Positions 1-7,147 are shown, counted from the first letter of the stretch. The stretch: DNA of 32,115 bases from a bacterium (GCA_021809645.1 JAJZKE010000005.1:1-32115); one strand, 5' to 3'. Notes: a model not told the origin generated them from the letters alone. A program made the numbers and translations.

Positions 1-1
1 A

Positions 2-1180
2 CAGTTGAATATTGACATCGATTTTCATGTTGCTGCAGTAGATCTGCTTAAAAGTGCTCACGGATATTCCAAACGCATAAAAACAACTACGTTAACTATT
101 GTTCAATTACTTGGTGGTGAACTTCACTTTATAGATAATGGAACATTTGGAAACGAAAACTATGGAACAAAAACAAACTGGGAGAAAGCATCTATGAATG
201 CTGCCAAAATTATAAAAACGCTTGCAAATGAATATGCTCAAGTTTATGTCTATCTTATCGATACTCCTTTCTTGAATGTTCCGGCATATATGCCAACAGG
301 GACCAAAAATGTTATATACTTGCTTGTTCCACACAGTGATGTGTTTTCTCATTTTCCTGATGAAATTCCAAAGGAGAGACTTATTTGGGAGACAGAAGCA
401 TTTAAGGCTGTAAGAACATCCCCATACGTTTACCTGGCATCAACTAGTGAGTTTCTAACGAAAACTATTAAAAAACACCATGCTATTGAATCGAAAAAGA
501 TTATAGACCTGCAAACGGGTTTGATGATATCTGATAGTCACTTTAAAATGGCAAATAAGAATGAAGTTGAAGGAGTACTCAAGCGTAAGAAATTACCATT
601 AGATAAGCCATTGATTTTTAGTGTTGGCAGGGCAGTATCATATAAAGGCTTCGAGGATCTTATAGACTCTTTTAAGCTGTTATGTGATGACGGCTTCGAT
701 GCTCATTTAGTTTTTATAGCTTCTCCGTTTAGGAATTCACCGTCAAATATAGAAATTTTAAAGAATAAAATAAACATTCTTGGACTTTCGGGTAAATGCA
801 CACCAATATACGACTTAGATATGGACTTGCCGAAGTACATTTATCAATGGCCTAATACCAAAATCGTAGCTCAACTATCTAGCCGCGAACCTTTTGGCTT
901 AGTCCCTGAAGAAGTTAGGATGTGGGCTCGTGAGGAAGGGCCTTTGATTGTAGCCAGCAATTTAGATGGGTTCATAGAACAAATAGATGATAACCTAGAC
1001 GGTTTTTTAGTTGACCCTTCCAATCATGTAGAGGTCAAATCTGTATTTGAAAAGATCTTAGAAATGCCGACAGAGGAATATTCAAGAATCAAGACACAGG
1101 GCTATAGACGATGTTTAAAAAACTATGATTATACTAAGGCTGTACTTGAATCCCTGAAAAGGATTGTAAGGGTATTATGA
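2..1180 (+). CDS. Glycosyltransferase, GT-B fold, family 4-like (5' end outside window)
   Basis: Probably transfers a sugar from a nucleotide-activated donor to a cell-surface or metabolite acceptor; donor and acceptor cannot be read from sequence. The C-terminal half has the GT-B donor-binding layout: a strand followed by FSVGRAVSYKGFEDLIDSF (around residue 205), then an EPFGLVPEEVRMWA segment matching the family-4 E-x7-E region, then VASNLDGFIEQI and DGFLVDPSN. The N-terminal domain begins abruptly and the frame stays open to the window edge (a TTG at 5 is the first possible start inside), so the gene is very likely truncated by the window. Its TGA stop overlaps the next ATG (ATGA), showing translational coupling with the kinase. 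No signal peptide or membrane segment is seen. The fold assignment is firm; the specificity is unknown. Confidence 0.8.
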   Translation, partial: QLNIDIDFHVAAVDLLKSAHGYSKRIKTTTLTIVQLLGGELHFIDNGTFGNENYGTKTNWEKASMNAAKIIKTLANEYAQVYVYLIDTPFLNVPAYMPTGTKNVIYLLVPHSDVFSHFPDEIPKERLIWETEAFKAVRTSPYVYLASTSEFLTKTIKKHHAIESKKIIDLQTGLMISDSHFKMANKNEVEGVLKRKKLPLDKPLIFSVGRAVSYKGFEDLIDSFKLLCDDGFDAHLVFIASPFRNSPSNIEILKNKINILGLSGKCTPIYDLDMDLPKYIYQWPNTKIVAQLSSREPFGLVPEEVRMWAREEGPLIVASNLDGFIEQIDDNLDGFLVDPSNHVEVKSVFEKILEMPTEEYSRIKTQGYRRCLKNYDYTKAVLESLKRIVRVL

Positions 1181-1746
1181 TTATTGCTTTTGAAGGCTTG
1201 TCTTGTGCAGGCAAAACAGCAGTCAGTACAGAATTAAGCATAAAATACCCTAAACTTATTTTGTTGCCAGAGTTTTTTGTAAGTATAAAAGATAAAGTAT
1301 CAACGGATCTATGTATTGCAAATGACATAGCAAAGTACACTTACGCTCGCATTTTATCAAATAGAGGCAACCATGTTTTGATGGACAGGTCTTATTTATC
1401 CACTCTTGTTTATACATACGCAGAAGGTAAGGATAAATATAGACATGCCCAATCGTGGTATGAGGATGCACTAAATGCGAAAAGCGTTGGTGAACCAGAT
1501 CTATACATTTACTTACGTATTCAACCCGAGAAATCATTGGAAAGGGCCGCATCTGTTAATAGGCTTAATCTTAAATATGCATGGTACAACAACACAAAAG
1601 CAGCATATGATAAGTTTGAGGAATCGTTTGATAAAGATCAAACTAATTTAAAGAGTACTTATCGCAAAGTTGACGTAGATAACATTAACTTTAAGCAACT
1701 TGTGTTTGATGTAGAGAGCATTATCAATCAATTTATAGATTTATGA
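1177..1746 (+). CDS. P-loop nucleoside/nucleotide kinase (thymidylate-kinase-like)
   Basis: A 189-residue P-loop protein that begins directly with the core strand and Walker A, IIAFEGLSCAGKTAVS (G-x4-GKT). LMDRSYLSTLVYTYAEG (around residue 69) resembles the DR(Y/S)xxS segment of thymidylate and deoxynucleoside kinases. PDLYIYLRIQPEKSLERAA matches the PDxxIxLxxxPExxxxR segment before the lid. It probably phosphorylates a nucleoside, nucleotide or similar small molecule with ATP. It overlaps the upstream glycosyltransferase and the downstream epimerase by four bases each, so all three are probably made together. That context suggests making or activating a modified sugar or nucleotide rather than housekeeping dTMP synthesis. 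Substrate unknown. Confidence 0.75.
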   Translation: MIIAFEGLSCAGKTAVSTELSIKYPKLILLPEFFVSIKDKVSTDLCIANDIAKYTYARILSNRGNHVLMDRSYLSTLVYTYAEGKDKYRHAQSWYEDALNAKSVGEPDLYIYLRIQPEKSLERAASVNRLNLKYAWYNNTKAAYDKFEESFDKDQTNLKSTYRKVDVDNINFKQLVFDVESIINQFIDL

Positions 1747-2684
1747 AAAAGATACTTTTTATTGGCGGAACTAAATTTATTGGGTCAATGCTTGTTAATA
1801 AATTTTTGGACGAAAAAATAAGTGTATATATCTTCTCGCATTCAGCACCAATAAATAATAAGGCTCATTATATTCCAGGAGACAGGAACAATAATGACGA
1901 TCTACGACAACTCAAAGAGTCCATTAAGGGCCAGGTTTTCGATCTGGTTTATGATATGTGTTGCTATACGCCATTGCAGGCAAGGCAAATGGCCGAGATG
2001 CTCATACCCCATACTAAACATTTAATTTTCTTTAGTTCGGCTGCAGTATACGCAAAAACTGAATATTTTCCACTTAATGAGAAAAGTGAGATTGGTGCCC
2101 ATCCATCATTTGGTGACTATGGGACCAATAAAGCAGCTGCAGAAGTAATCTACGACGAAGCTTGTAAAAAACATGACGTAGGACTAACTATATTTCGACC
2201 TCATTACATATTAGGTCCAGGCGATTACTTCATGAGACATCAATATTTTTATAGCAGACTGGAAAAAGGCATTCCGATTGATTTGCCAGGAAATGGAGAG
2301 TCATTGATTCAGTTTGCCTTTGCATCTGATGTAGCTTTGCTATTTTATGACATACCGAATAAGCAAACAGTACAGACTGATGTCATAAATATAGCTTCGC
2401 CAGAAATTATGAGCCTAGTTGGAACTGTGAATTTGTTTGCAAAATCGGCAAAACAAAAACCACTAATTAGGCACATCAACTATGAAGATTATGATCTAAA
2501 TGAGCAGTTTTTTTATGACGACTACTTCCCATTTCCTAATCTAAATCTAGTTTTGGACGTCACACATGCTGAGCAAGATTATGGCTTTCAGGGATTGCGA
2601 CTAGTGGACTATATAGACGACCTGTTCAATGAATGGACTCTTAACAAGCAAAATTATCAAATACTACCTACTCCCTTTCAATAA
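1743..2684 (+). CDS. NAD(P)-dependent epimerase/dehydratase (extended SDR family)
   Basis: 313 residues, normal for an extended short-chain dehydrogenase acting on nucleotide sugars. The N-terminus ILFIGGTKFIGSMLVNKFL carries the GxxxxIG variant of the dinucleotide-binding glycine motif. FFSSAAVYA supplies the Ser/Thr of the catalytic triad, and YGTNKAAAE (around residue 126) is the catalytic YxxxK. IFRPHYILGPGDYF matches the RPxxxxGPxD substrate-side motif of this superfamily. It likely epimerises, dehydrates or oxidises an NDP-sugar. It is the last gene of the glycosyltransferase-kinase-epimerase operon (ATGA overlap at 1743) and is followed 7 nt later by a convergent HAD gene. The family call is strong; the substrate is not known. 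Confidence 0.82.
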   Translation: MKKILFIGGTKFIGSMLVNKFLDEKISVYIFSHSAPINNKAHYIPGDRNNNDDLRQLKESIKGQVFDLVYDMCCYTPLQARQMAEMLIPHTKHLIFFSSAAVYAKTEYFPLNEKSEIGAHPSFGDYGTNKAAAEVIYDEACKKHDVGLTIFRPHYILGPGDYFMRHQYFYSRLEKGIPIDLPGNGESLIQFAFASDVALLFYDIPNKQTVQTDVINIASPEIMSLVGTVNLFAKSAKQKPLIRHINYEDYDLNEQFFYDDYFPFPNLNLVLDVTHAEQDYGFQGLRLVDYIDDLFNEWTLNKQNYQILPTPFQ

Positions 2685-2691
2685 TTAAACA

Positions 2692-3420
2692 TTAGGTAAT
2701 ATTTAACTTAGGGGTGGTTTTGCCTTGTTTGAGTTCATAAATAACATTTTTACGCTCAACTACTATAGTCCACCCTTCAATAACTGAGAGTTGTTGAAGT
2801 CTTTTTTCAGGATTAAATAAGATTGGGTTTTCGACTATATACATCATTGAAGCATCGGACATAGTATCGCCAAAAGCATAGCTATCTTTTGTTGTTAGAT
2901 TATTTTGCTTAATAGATTTTTGCAATAAGGTAGCTTTTGATCTGCCTGCTTCATATATAGTCCAGTCAATAATTCCTCTTCCTGACTTGTCTATAATTTC
3001 ATTATTGGCAATAACCTCATCAAAACCCAAAGCTTCTGCAAATGGTTTAGCTACCGCTCCCACAGAGTTGGTTATGGCGATAAGGTAACGATTTTGGGAT
3101 TTTAGTTTAACAAGAAAGTCACGAGTAAATCTATATAGCCTATTCTTGCTATCTTCAGCGACTTGATGTCCAATTGTCCGGTACTCTTCTAGGTTATCAA
3201 TGCTTTTCAAGCTATCGCAAAACATATCTATAAGACTCTTATCGTAATTACTGTATGCGTTGTCACTTATTCTGCTATCATGCGCAACGTAAAGCTGTTC
3301 GAGCTCACGCATACTGGATACCGGTATCAGGCGAGCTTGTATTAGAGCATTAAAAAAATCCCATGTTAGGTTTCCCCTATATAAAGTTCCATCAATATCA
3401 AATACAGCAAATTTCTTCAT
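2692..3420 (-). CDS. HAD-family hydrolase, subfamily IB (phosphoserine-phosphatase-like)
   Basis: A 242-residue phosphatase of the haloacid dehalogenase superfamily. Motif I is FAVFDIDGT, with nucleophile D8 and acid/base D10. ITNS near residue 118 is motif II, the lysine in GRSKATLL is motif III, and FGDTMSDASM is motif IV (GDxxxD). The long helical insert between motifs I and II matches the C1 cap of IB members such as SerB-like or lipid-phosphate phosphatases. It probably removes phosphate from a small molecule. It converges on the epimerase with a 7-nt gap and diverges from the 2H phosphoesterase at 3704. Its own -10 probably lies in the AT palindrome at 3426-3443. Substrate undetermined. 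Confidence 0.8.
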   Translation of the reverse strand: MKKFAVFDIDGTLYRGNLTWDFFNALIQARLIPVSSMRELEQLYVAHDSRISDNAYSNYDKSLIDMFCDSLKSIDNLEEYRTIGHQVAEDSKNRLYRFTRDFLVKLKSQNRYLIAITNSVGAVAKPFAEALGFDEVIANNEIIDKSGRGIIDWTIYEAGRSKATLLQKSIKQNNLTTKDSYAFGDTMSDASMMYIVENPILFNPEKRLQQLSVIEGWTIVVERKNVIYELKQGKTTPKLNIT

Positions 3421-3425
3421 TTATA

Positions 3426-3443
3426 TTTTATTATATAATAAAA
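3426..3443. promoter_or_regulatory. 18-bp perfect AT palindrome upstream of the HAD gene
   Basis: TTTTATTATATAATAAAA is its own reverse complement and lies 5 nt upstream of the HAD start codon. It contains TATAAT-like hexamers on both strands, so it could hold the -10 for the minus-strand gene. A regulator site is possible but AT richness makes chance plausible. Confidence 0.35.
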
Positions 3444-3531
3444 TAACAGATTAAATTCCATTTCAAACATTGATTGCTTTACGGCCTATTTATATAACCT
3501 CGCTGATTCCATTAAGCAGACTGCAATTCAT

Positions 3532-3660
3532 ACTTACCCGAAAAATACTACCCCTAGCATATCTCTAGCAATAACTAATTCTTTAGACAAATTAACTATA
3601 CTTTTATAGCACTCCATTCTAAACACGACCGATAAGGGGCACCATTACCATAAGCATAAT
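3532..3660 (+). repeat. Intergenic repeat A, copy 1 (about 129 bp)
   Basis: This non-coding block is nearly the same as 9082-9209. The first ~105 bp, from ACTTACCC through CACTCCATTCTAAACACGACC, differ at only about seven positions by eye. Both copies sit just upstream of a hairpin, a T-tract and a gene start. Shorter matches to the CATTCCATTCT core occur at 8681-8700 and 11197-11238. It may be a promoter/leader unit, a small RNA gene or a recombination site; I see no ORF in it. Confidence 0.75.
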
Positions 3661-3667
3661 AAGATAT

Positions 3668-3689
3668 GAAGCCTCTTCGGCTTCTTTTT
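3668..3689 (+). terminator. Hairpin plus T5 directly before the 2H gene
   Basis: GAAGCC (3668-3673) pairs perfectly with GGCTTC (3679-3684) across a 5-nt loop and is followed by TTTTT. No plus-strand gene lies upstream since 2684, so it would end transcripts starting within repeat A, or insulate the promoter that follows. Confidence 0.65.
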
Positions 3690-3703
3690 GTTATTATTGG
3701 GGT
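3690..3703 (+). promoter_or_regulatory. Extended -10 (TGT-TATTAT), leaderless promoter
   Basis: G3690-T3691 with the preceding T makes a TGn extension next to TATTAT (3692-3697), which lies exactly 6 nt before ATG 3704. That puts the predicted transcription start at or very near the start codon. No TTGACA-like -35 is present; the hairpin arm occupies that position. Confidence 0.55.
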
Positions 3704-4243
3704 ATGAAAATTGGAGTTGGATTACTAATAGACGATGATGCACATAATGAACTAAGGAATTTAGAGCTCATTGTCTCAAATAAGACAGGGAATGAACTAG
3801 GGCTATTTCAGCCTCCACACATTACAATAAAAAGACCCTTTGAGGCTGACCAAAATACATTTGTAGATGCCAAGAAAATCTTAAAAGAATTCTCTGGCTC
3901 AATAGAAGAATTTGAAATAAATTTAGGAATTTATAGAACTTTTGGGAATGAGGTCGTATACGCCTATACAGAAGACAGCAAAATTGTTTTTGCACAAAAA
4001 ATACTGTTAGAAAAGCTTGAGAAAATTAATGTTATACCTGATGAGTTAGATATAGATAAATACATTGCGCATAGCACTATTGCGCTTGGTTTATCCCCTG
4101 ATGAGTTCGAAACAGCTAAATCAAACTTACAGAATTACAAAAGAAAGACTATAACTACGCTGATTTATCGAGTTGGTTTGTTCTTAAATGTTGATGAAAA
4201 GCACTGGATTGTTGTTGCTACTGAAAAATTTAAGGCAGTATAG
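3704..4243 (+). CDS. 2H phosphoesterase / 2'-5' RNA ligase family protein
   Basis: 179 residues with the two family-defining H-x-(S/T) motifs: PPHITI (H39, T41) and IAHSTIAL (H123, T125). The ~84-residue spacing is normal for the LigT/cyclic-phosphodiesterase fold. Members open or form 2',3'-cyclic or 2'-5' phosphodiester bonds in RNA ends or nucleotides; the physiological substrate here cannot be inferred. The start is placed by the extended -10 that ends 6 nt upstream, and there is no Shine-Dalgarno. It stands alone between two hairpin/T-tract elements, like other genes of this accessory stretch. Confidence 0.78.
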   Translation: MKIGVGLLIDDDAHNELRNLELIVSNKTGNELGLFQPPHITIKRPFEADQNTFVDAKKILKEFSGSIEEFEINLGIYRTFGNEVVYAYTEDSKIVFAQKILLEKLEKINVIPDELDIDKYIAHSTIALGLSPDEFETAKSNLQNYKRKTITTLIYRVGLFLNVDEKHWIVVATEKFKAV

Positions 4244-4255
4244 TTTCAAACATTA

Positions 4256-4278
4256 GAGCCTCAACGAGGCTCTTTTTT
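4256..4278 (+). terminator. Intrinsic terminator after the 2H gene
   Basis: GAGCCTC (4256-4262) pairs perfectly with GAGGCTC (4266-4272) around AAC and is followed by T6 (4273-4278). It separates the 2H gene (stop 4243) from the methyltransferase start at 4293. Confidence 0.8.
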
Positions 4279-4292
4279 GTTAAGATTGAAGT
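4279..4292 (+). promoter_or_regulatory. Extended -10 (TGT-TAAGAT), leaderless promoter
   Basis: TAAGAT at 4281-4286, preceded by TGT, lies 6 nt before ATG 4293. This is the same geometry as at 3692, 7221 and 9248. It starts immediately after the terminator T-tract, so terminator and promoter are fused. Confidence 0.55.
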
Positions 4293-5049
4293 ATGAACAA
4301 TAGCCCACAGCAGTTTTATGACGACCTAGCAGACAGCTATGCTTTTATTTTCCCTGACTGGCAAGCAGCAGTTGAGCGACAGGGCGACACAATTAGCAAG
4401 CTCATTGGCGAACCTCCTCTTGCCGTCTTAGATTGCTCGTGTGGCATCGGTACCCAGGCTATCGGCTTAGCGAAACTAGGCTATACAGTTCACGCAACAG
4501 ATATAAGTTCCAAAGAAGTTGAAAAAGCGAAAGAAACTGCGGATAAAATGGGCGTTGACCTTACTTTCGGTATCGCAGATTTTCGCAGCTTGGACGATGT
4601 TGTAGAAGGTGAATATGATGTAGTTATCTCATTCGATAATTCATTGCCGCACCTTTTGACCGATGAGGATATAACAAAAGCACTCAATGCTATGAAAACT
4701 AAGCTAATAGATGGCGGTAAACTATTCATAAGTATTCGAGATTACGCCCCCCCTGCTTGAAGAAAAACCGAAAGCTACAATGCCACAGGTCACAAAAACA
4801 GATGATGGTGAAAGAGTGTACTTCCAAACGTGGCAGTGGAGTGATAACTTGCCGACTTACCAGACGAACCTATTTATCCTTATACCTGAAAATGGTAGCT
4901 GGAAAGTAAATACTTCCTCAACCACGTACAGGGCATTGCGAAAAAACGAGCTTAGTGAGTTGCTGGAAAAGTCTGGTTATAAAAACATTGAGTGGCTTGA
5001 ACCACAGCAAAGCGGTTATTATCAGCCAATCGTAATTGCAGCAAAATAA
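4293..5049 (+). pseudogene. Class I SAM-dependent methyltransferase, frameshifted at a C7 tract
   Basis: The first part (155 codons to TGA at 4760) has the Rossmann SAM site VLDCSCGIGTQAIGLAKLGY, then TDIS at the end of strand 2 and ISFDNSLPHL as motif IV. The rest of the fold (89 codons ending 5049: FQTWQWSD, YRALRKNELSELLEKSGY) follows in the +1 frame. Deleting one C from the seven at 4747-4753 restores one continuous ORF of about 251 residues reading RDYAPLLEEKPKATMPQ across the junction, a normal length for a small-molecule methyltransferase. It is therefore a recent frameshift, a phase-variable C-tract or a sequencing error. Methyl acceptor unknown. Expressed from a leaderless promoter. 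Confidence 0.82.
4747..4753 (+). repeat. C7 homopolymer at the methyltransferase frameshift
   Basis: Seven consecutive C in AT-rich DNA at exactly the point where the reading frame breaks. Loss of one C gives the full-length protein; seven C gives a 155-residue product lacking the C-terminal strands. Confidence 0.8.
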
Positions 5050-5127
5050 CTAAGATAGCAACTGGTCGGACAAATTAAATATACTTACAAGGTTTTTAAG
5101 TTTTTGATTATCCACGTCCTCAATAGC

Positions 5128-5163
5128 AGATGTTTGAAATGCGTCACATATGCCGCACCAATT
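5128..5163 (+). repeat. Intergenic repeat C, copy 1
   Basis: A 36-bp block beginning with GATGTTTGAAATGCGTCAC and ending in CGCACCAATT recurs at 11048-11083 with only a few differences. Both copies lie about 70-80 bp after a stop codon (methyltransferase, PIN toxin). GATGT and GCGTC can pair, with two G-U pairs, around a 7-nt TTGAAAT loop. This looks like a tRNA T-arm, but I see no complete tRNA. Confidence 0.65.
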
Positions 5164-5179
5164 TTGAGTAACAGATACG

Positions 5180-5201
5180 ACACATCGAAGGATGTGTTTT
5201 T
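5180..5201 (+). terminator. Hairpin plus T5 after repeat C1
   Basis: ACACATC (5180-5186) pairs with GATGTGT (5191-5197) over a GAAG loop and runs into TTTTT. It fits the terminator of the methyltransferase unit, before the RiPP promoter. Confidence 0.7.
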
Positions 5202-5241
5202 GTTTTATGTAACCCTCGATAGCTGTATCTCACGGTTTGGT

Positions 5242-5252
5242 TAGAGTCTCGT
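5242..5252 (+). promoter_or_regulatory. TAGAGTCTCGT box, copy 1 (upstream of RiPP precursor)
   Basis: The exact 11-mer also occurs at 8040-8050 and 10084-10094. In those two copies it lies 19-20 nt before a TTGTTATAAA extended -10; here a less perfect TTGTTATTTA follows 10 nt later. It could be an activator site or an unusual -35. Confidence 0.45.
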
Positions 5253-5305
5253 TGCTATTTCCTTGTTATTTAGAAAAGACCGTGGTAATCTGAAGGCGCT
5301 AATGT

Positions 5306-5312
5306 AAGGAGG
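5306..5312 (+). promoter_or_regulatory. Strong Shine-Dalgarno for the RiPP precursor
   Basis: AAGGAGG lies 6 nt before ATG 5319. Most neighbouring genes have no Shine-Dalgarno and appear leaderless, so this peptide seems tuned for high translation. Confidence 0.85.
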
Positions 5313-5318
5313 GTATTT

Positions 5319-5546
5319 ATGAAAGAGACGTTTCCTAGTTCGCAAGAGTTACCAAAAGTAATTAATCCTACACAGGTTGGCAAGACGGCACTTGAGCTCC
5401 TGGCTCAACCGGTAGAAGTAGTCTATGCCCCGGGGCCCCCACAAACACCTCCTGTTGACTTCCCTACAAGCCCTCACCCTACGCCTCCAGATCACACAGG
5501 CTATCCAGATGTGACCCCGCCAGATAGAGAACATCTTTTCGAGTAG
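5319..5546 (+). CDS. Candidate graspetide-type RiPP precursor peptide
   Basis: A 75-residue peptide followed with no gap by an ATP-grasp ligase of the graspetide type. Residues 1-42 look like a leader, with a short helix-prone stretch (VGKTALELLAQPVEVVY, 20-36). Residues 43-75 are rich in Pro, Asp, Thr and His and contain three similar units: TPPVD (43-47), TPPD (55-58) and TPPD (66-69). Thr/Ser hydroxyls and Asp/Glu carboxyls are the partners joined as omega-esters in microviridin-like peptides, so each unit offers a donor-acceptor pair. There is no signal peptide and no cysteine, which excludes lanthipeptide or disulfide classes. Leader/core boundary and cross-link pattern are inference. 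It has the strongest Shine-Dalgarno I noticed in this region. Confidence 0.72.
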   Translation: MKETFPSSQELPKVINPTQVGKTALELLAQPVEVVYAPGPPQTPPVDFPTSPHPTPPDHTGYPDVTPPDREHLFE

Positions 5547-6545
5547 ATGGCGGAGTTGTTATCTACTGTCAATAAATCTATCTTGATTGCATCCAGCTCA
5601 ATCGATCAGTACAACTGGGAGCCAGTAGCTGTAGCCTTGAATGATCGAGGCTATGACGTAACTGTTTACGAGGCGGATAAAGTCGCCCAGGGTATAATTC
5701 CGTTAGATGTTAGCGTAGATAATGATGCGGGTCTCAAGGTTGTTTACGATGGCAAGACTCTCGACTCAAGTAGTGTAGATGCTGCTTGGTATCGTCGCTC
5801 TACGTTAATCTCTATGGCTATAGAACGCGATAGGGCAAGACAAATTGGAATAGATGGTGAGCGAAAAATAATCCAGACGGCGATATGGGACGGTATACCT
5901 AACGAATCATGGCTCAACTCTCCCGACAATATTCGTAGAGCCGAACAGAAGATTACCCAACTAGCTTTAGCTCATGAGTTGGGCTTTTCTATTCCCAATA
6001 CGGTCGCATCCAATCGCTGGTCAACTATCCTTGATACATTGCAGGAAGACATCGTATTCAAGATATCGTACATATATGCATTATATTGTGAACCAGATGA
6101 CATCCGGACTGTCTATACGACACCTCTTAAAAATAATCCAGACGGGCTGCCTATTGAGGGGAACCCATTTCCTGGGTTATGGCAGGAAAACATACTAAAG
6201 GCGCGTGAGTGGCGTGTCACGATTGTTGGTGACGATACATTTGATGCGGCGATATACACTACGAAAGATGCTAAAGATGATTGGCGAAGGCATACGACCT
6301 CGTCTGGGCGAGTTGACTTTCGTGCTGAGTCTTTTCCTGATGATCAGAAAGAGAAATGTTTTCAATACCTTGGGCGGTTCGGCTTACGGTTCGGTGCTTT
6401 TGACTTTATTGAAGGTTCTGACGGTAAGATGACATTTTTAGAATGTAACGCGAACGGCCAATATAAATGGCTTGAGAATAATCTTGGCTTTCCAATCTCT
6501 GAAGCTATTGCCAATGAACTTGCGACTATTGCTGACAGGAACTAG
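5547..6545 (+). CDS. ATP-grasp peptide ligase (graspetide/microviridin-type macrocyclase)
   Basis: 332 residues, the usual size of MvdC/MvdD/PsnB-like enzymes. An N-terminal pre-ATP-grasp domain (SILIASSSIDQYNWEPVAVAL, WYRR at 81-84) is followed by the ATP-grasp core. VFKISY supplies the ATP-contacting lysine (K172). LWQENILKAREWRVTIVGD (211-229) matches the E-x-R-V strand. FDFIEGSDGKMTFLECNANG (285-304) gives the metal ligands D286, E299 and N301. The ending LECNANGQYKWLE closely resembles the NPNGQW signature of ATP-grasp ribosomal-peptide maturases. It would phosphorylate Asp/Glu side chains of the precursor and close esters or amides with Thr/Ser/Lys. Its ATG directly follows the precursor TAG, so translation is coupled. 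No transporter or dedicated protease is adjacent. Confidence 0.85.
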   Translation: MAELLSTVNKSILIASSSIDQYNWEPVAVALNDRGYDVTVYEADKVAQGIIPLDVSVDNDAGLKVVYDGKTLDSSSVDAAWYRRSTLISMAIERDRARQIGIDGERKIIQTAIWDGIPNESWLNSPDNIRRAEQKITQLALAHELGFSIPNTVASNRWSTILDTLQEDIVFKISYIYALYCEPDDIRTVYTTPLKNNPDGLPIEGNPFPGLWQENILKAREWRVTIVGDDTFDAAIYTTKDAKDDWRRHTTSSGRVDFRAESFPDDQKEKCFQYLGRFGLRFGAFDFIEGSDGKMTFLECNANGQYKWLENNLGFPISEAIANELATIADRN

Positions 6546-6547
6546 AT

Positions 6548-7126
6548 TTAACTATATGTTTTAAGCATAAGTTCCTTATACTCTGCTATCGTACTGAGAC
6601 CCATCGTTTTCCGACGTTCGTCAACATGCCTTTCATCTTTTATTGGCAATGGCTTCATATCAGGTCCCATGCTATCAAACTGTGTTCCGTATAATTGTAA
6701 CTTTTGTTCAGAGACAAGAATCCTGTCTTCAAGGTAGGCTATATTACTGGGTGATACGAGTCCGACTGGCAATTGTTTGAGTAGTACTAGGCATTCTTTT
6801 TGAAAACTCCGATCATGATCGGCGTGTTGAGCTATGAGCCATGCATCCATTGATGCCTCAACACCAACCATAGGAATAGTTGGCCAACCGTATTGTTTAA
6901 TAATTTTTTTGAGTGCAGTAGTGTGCTTCTTGTCCAATGTATAGTCCCATGATTCCCCATTGTGAATAGCATTATTACGCATATCCCGATCAGCCTTTGC
7001 CATAGCAAGAAGTCGTGAACGGAGTCTAGGTTGCGTTACATTAACCTGCATATATACAGTGTAACTCCCGGCACTTACATATTGAGCAAATATTCTTGAT
7101 ATGGTTGCTCTAATATCTTTCTCCAT
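6548..7126 (-). CDS. DUF6624-like protein
   Basis: 192 residues. The C-terminal half resembles DUF6624: AWLIAQHADHDRSFQKECL (94-112), NIAYLEDRILV, QLYGTQF, and PIKDERHVDERRKTMGLSTI followed by EY. Biochemical function is unknown; the conserved His/Asp/Arg residues could suggest an enzyme or binding site. The N-terminal ~60 residues have no recognised domain. It ends 2 nt from the stop of the ATP-grasp ligase on the opposite strand, so it is not in the RiPP operon, though proximity leaves a functional link open. No signal peptide. Family call from memory of the motif pattern. Confidence 0.7.
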   Translation of the reverse strand: MEKDIRATISRIFAQYVSAGSYTVYMQVNVTQPRLRSRLLAMAKADRDMRNNAIHNGESWDYTLDKKHTTALKKIIKQYGWPTIPMVGVEASMDAWLIAQHADHDRSFQKECLVLLKQLPVGLVSPSNIAYLEDRILVSEQKLQLYGTQFDSMGPDMKPLPIKDERHVDERRKTMGLSTIAEYKELMLKTYS

Positions 7127-7147
7127 CTCACTATCTCATCAGAGATA

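Noticed and set aside
3606-3613. CIRCE (HrcA) operator half TAGCACTC in repeat A
   Set aside because: The second half GAGTGCTA is absent in both copies.
3685-4295. Integron-like attC sites, because GTTANNA follows several hairpins
   Set aside because: No matching RYYYAAC partner or integrase is visible, and hairpin plus T-tract plus -10 explains the pattern better as terminator and promoter.
5349-5534. Minus-strand ORF opposite the RiPP precursor
   Set aside because: It is Arg/Cys-rich shadow coding of the proline-rich tail and has no start signal.
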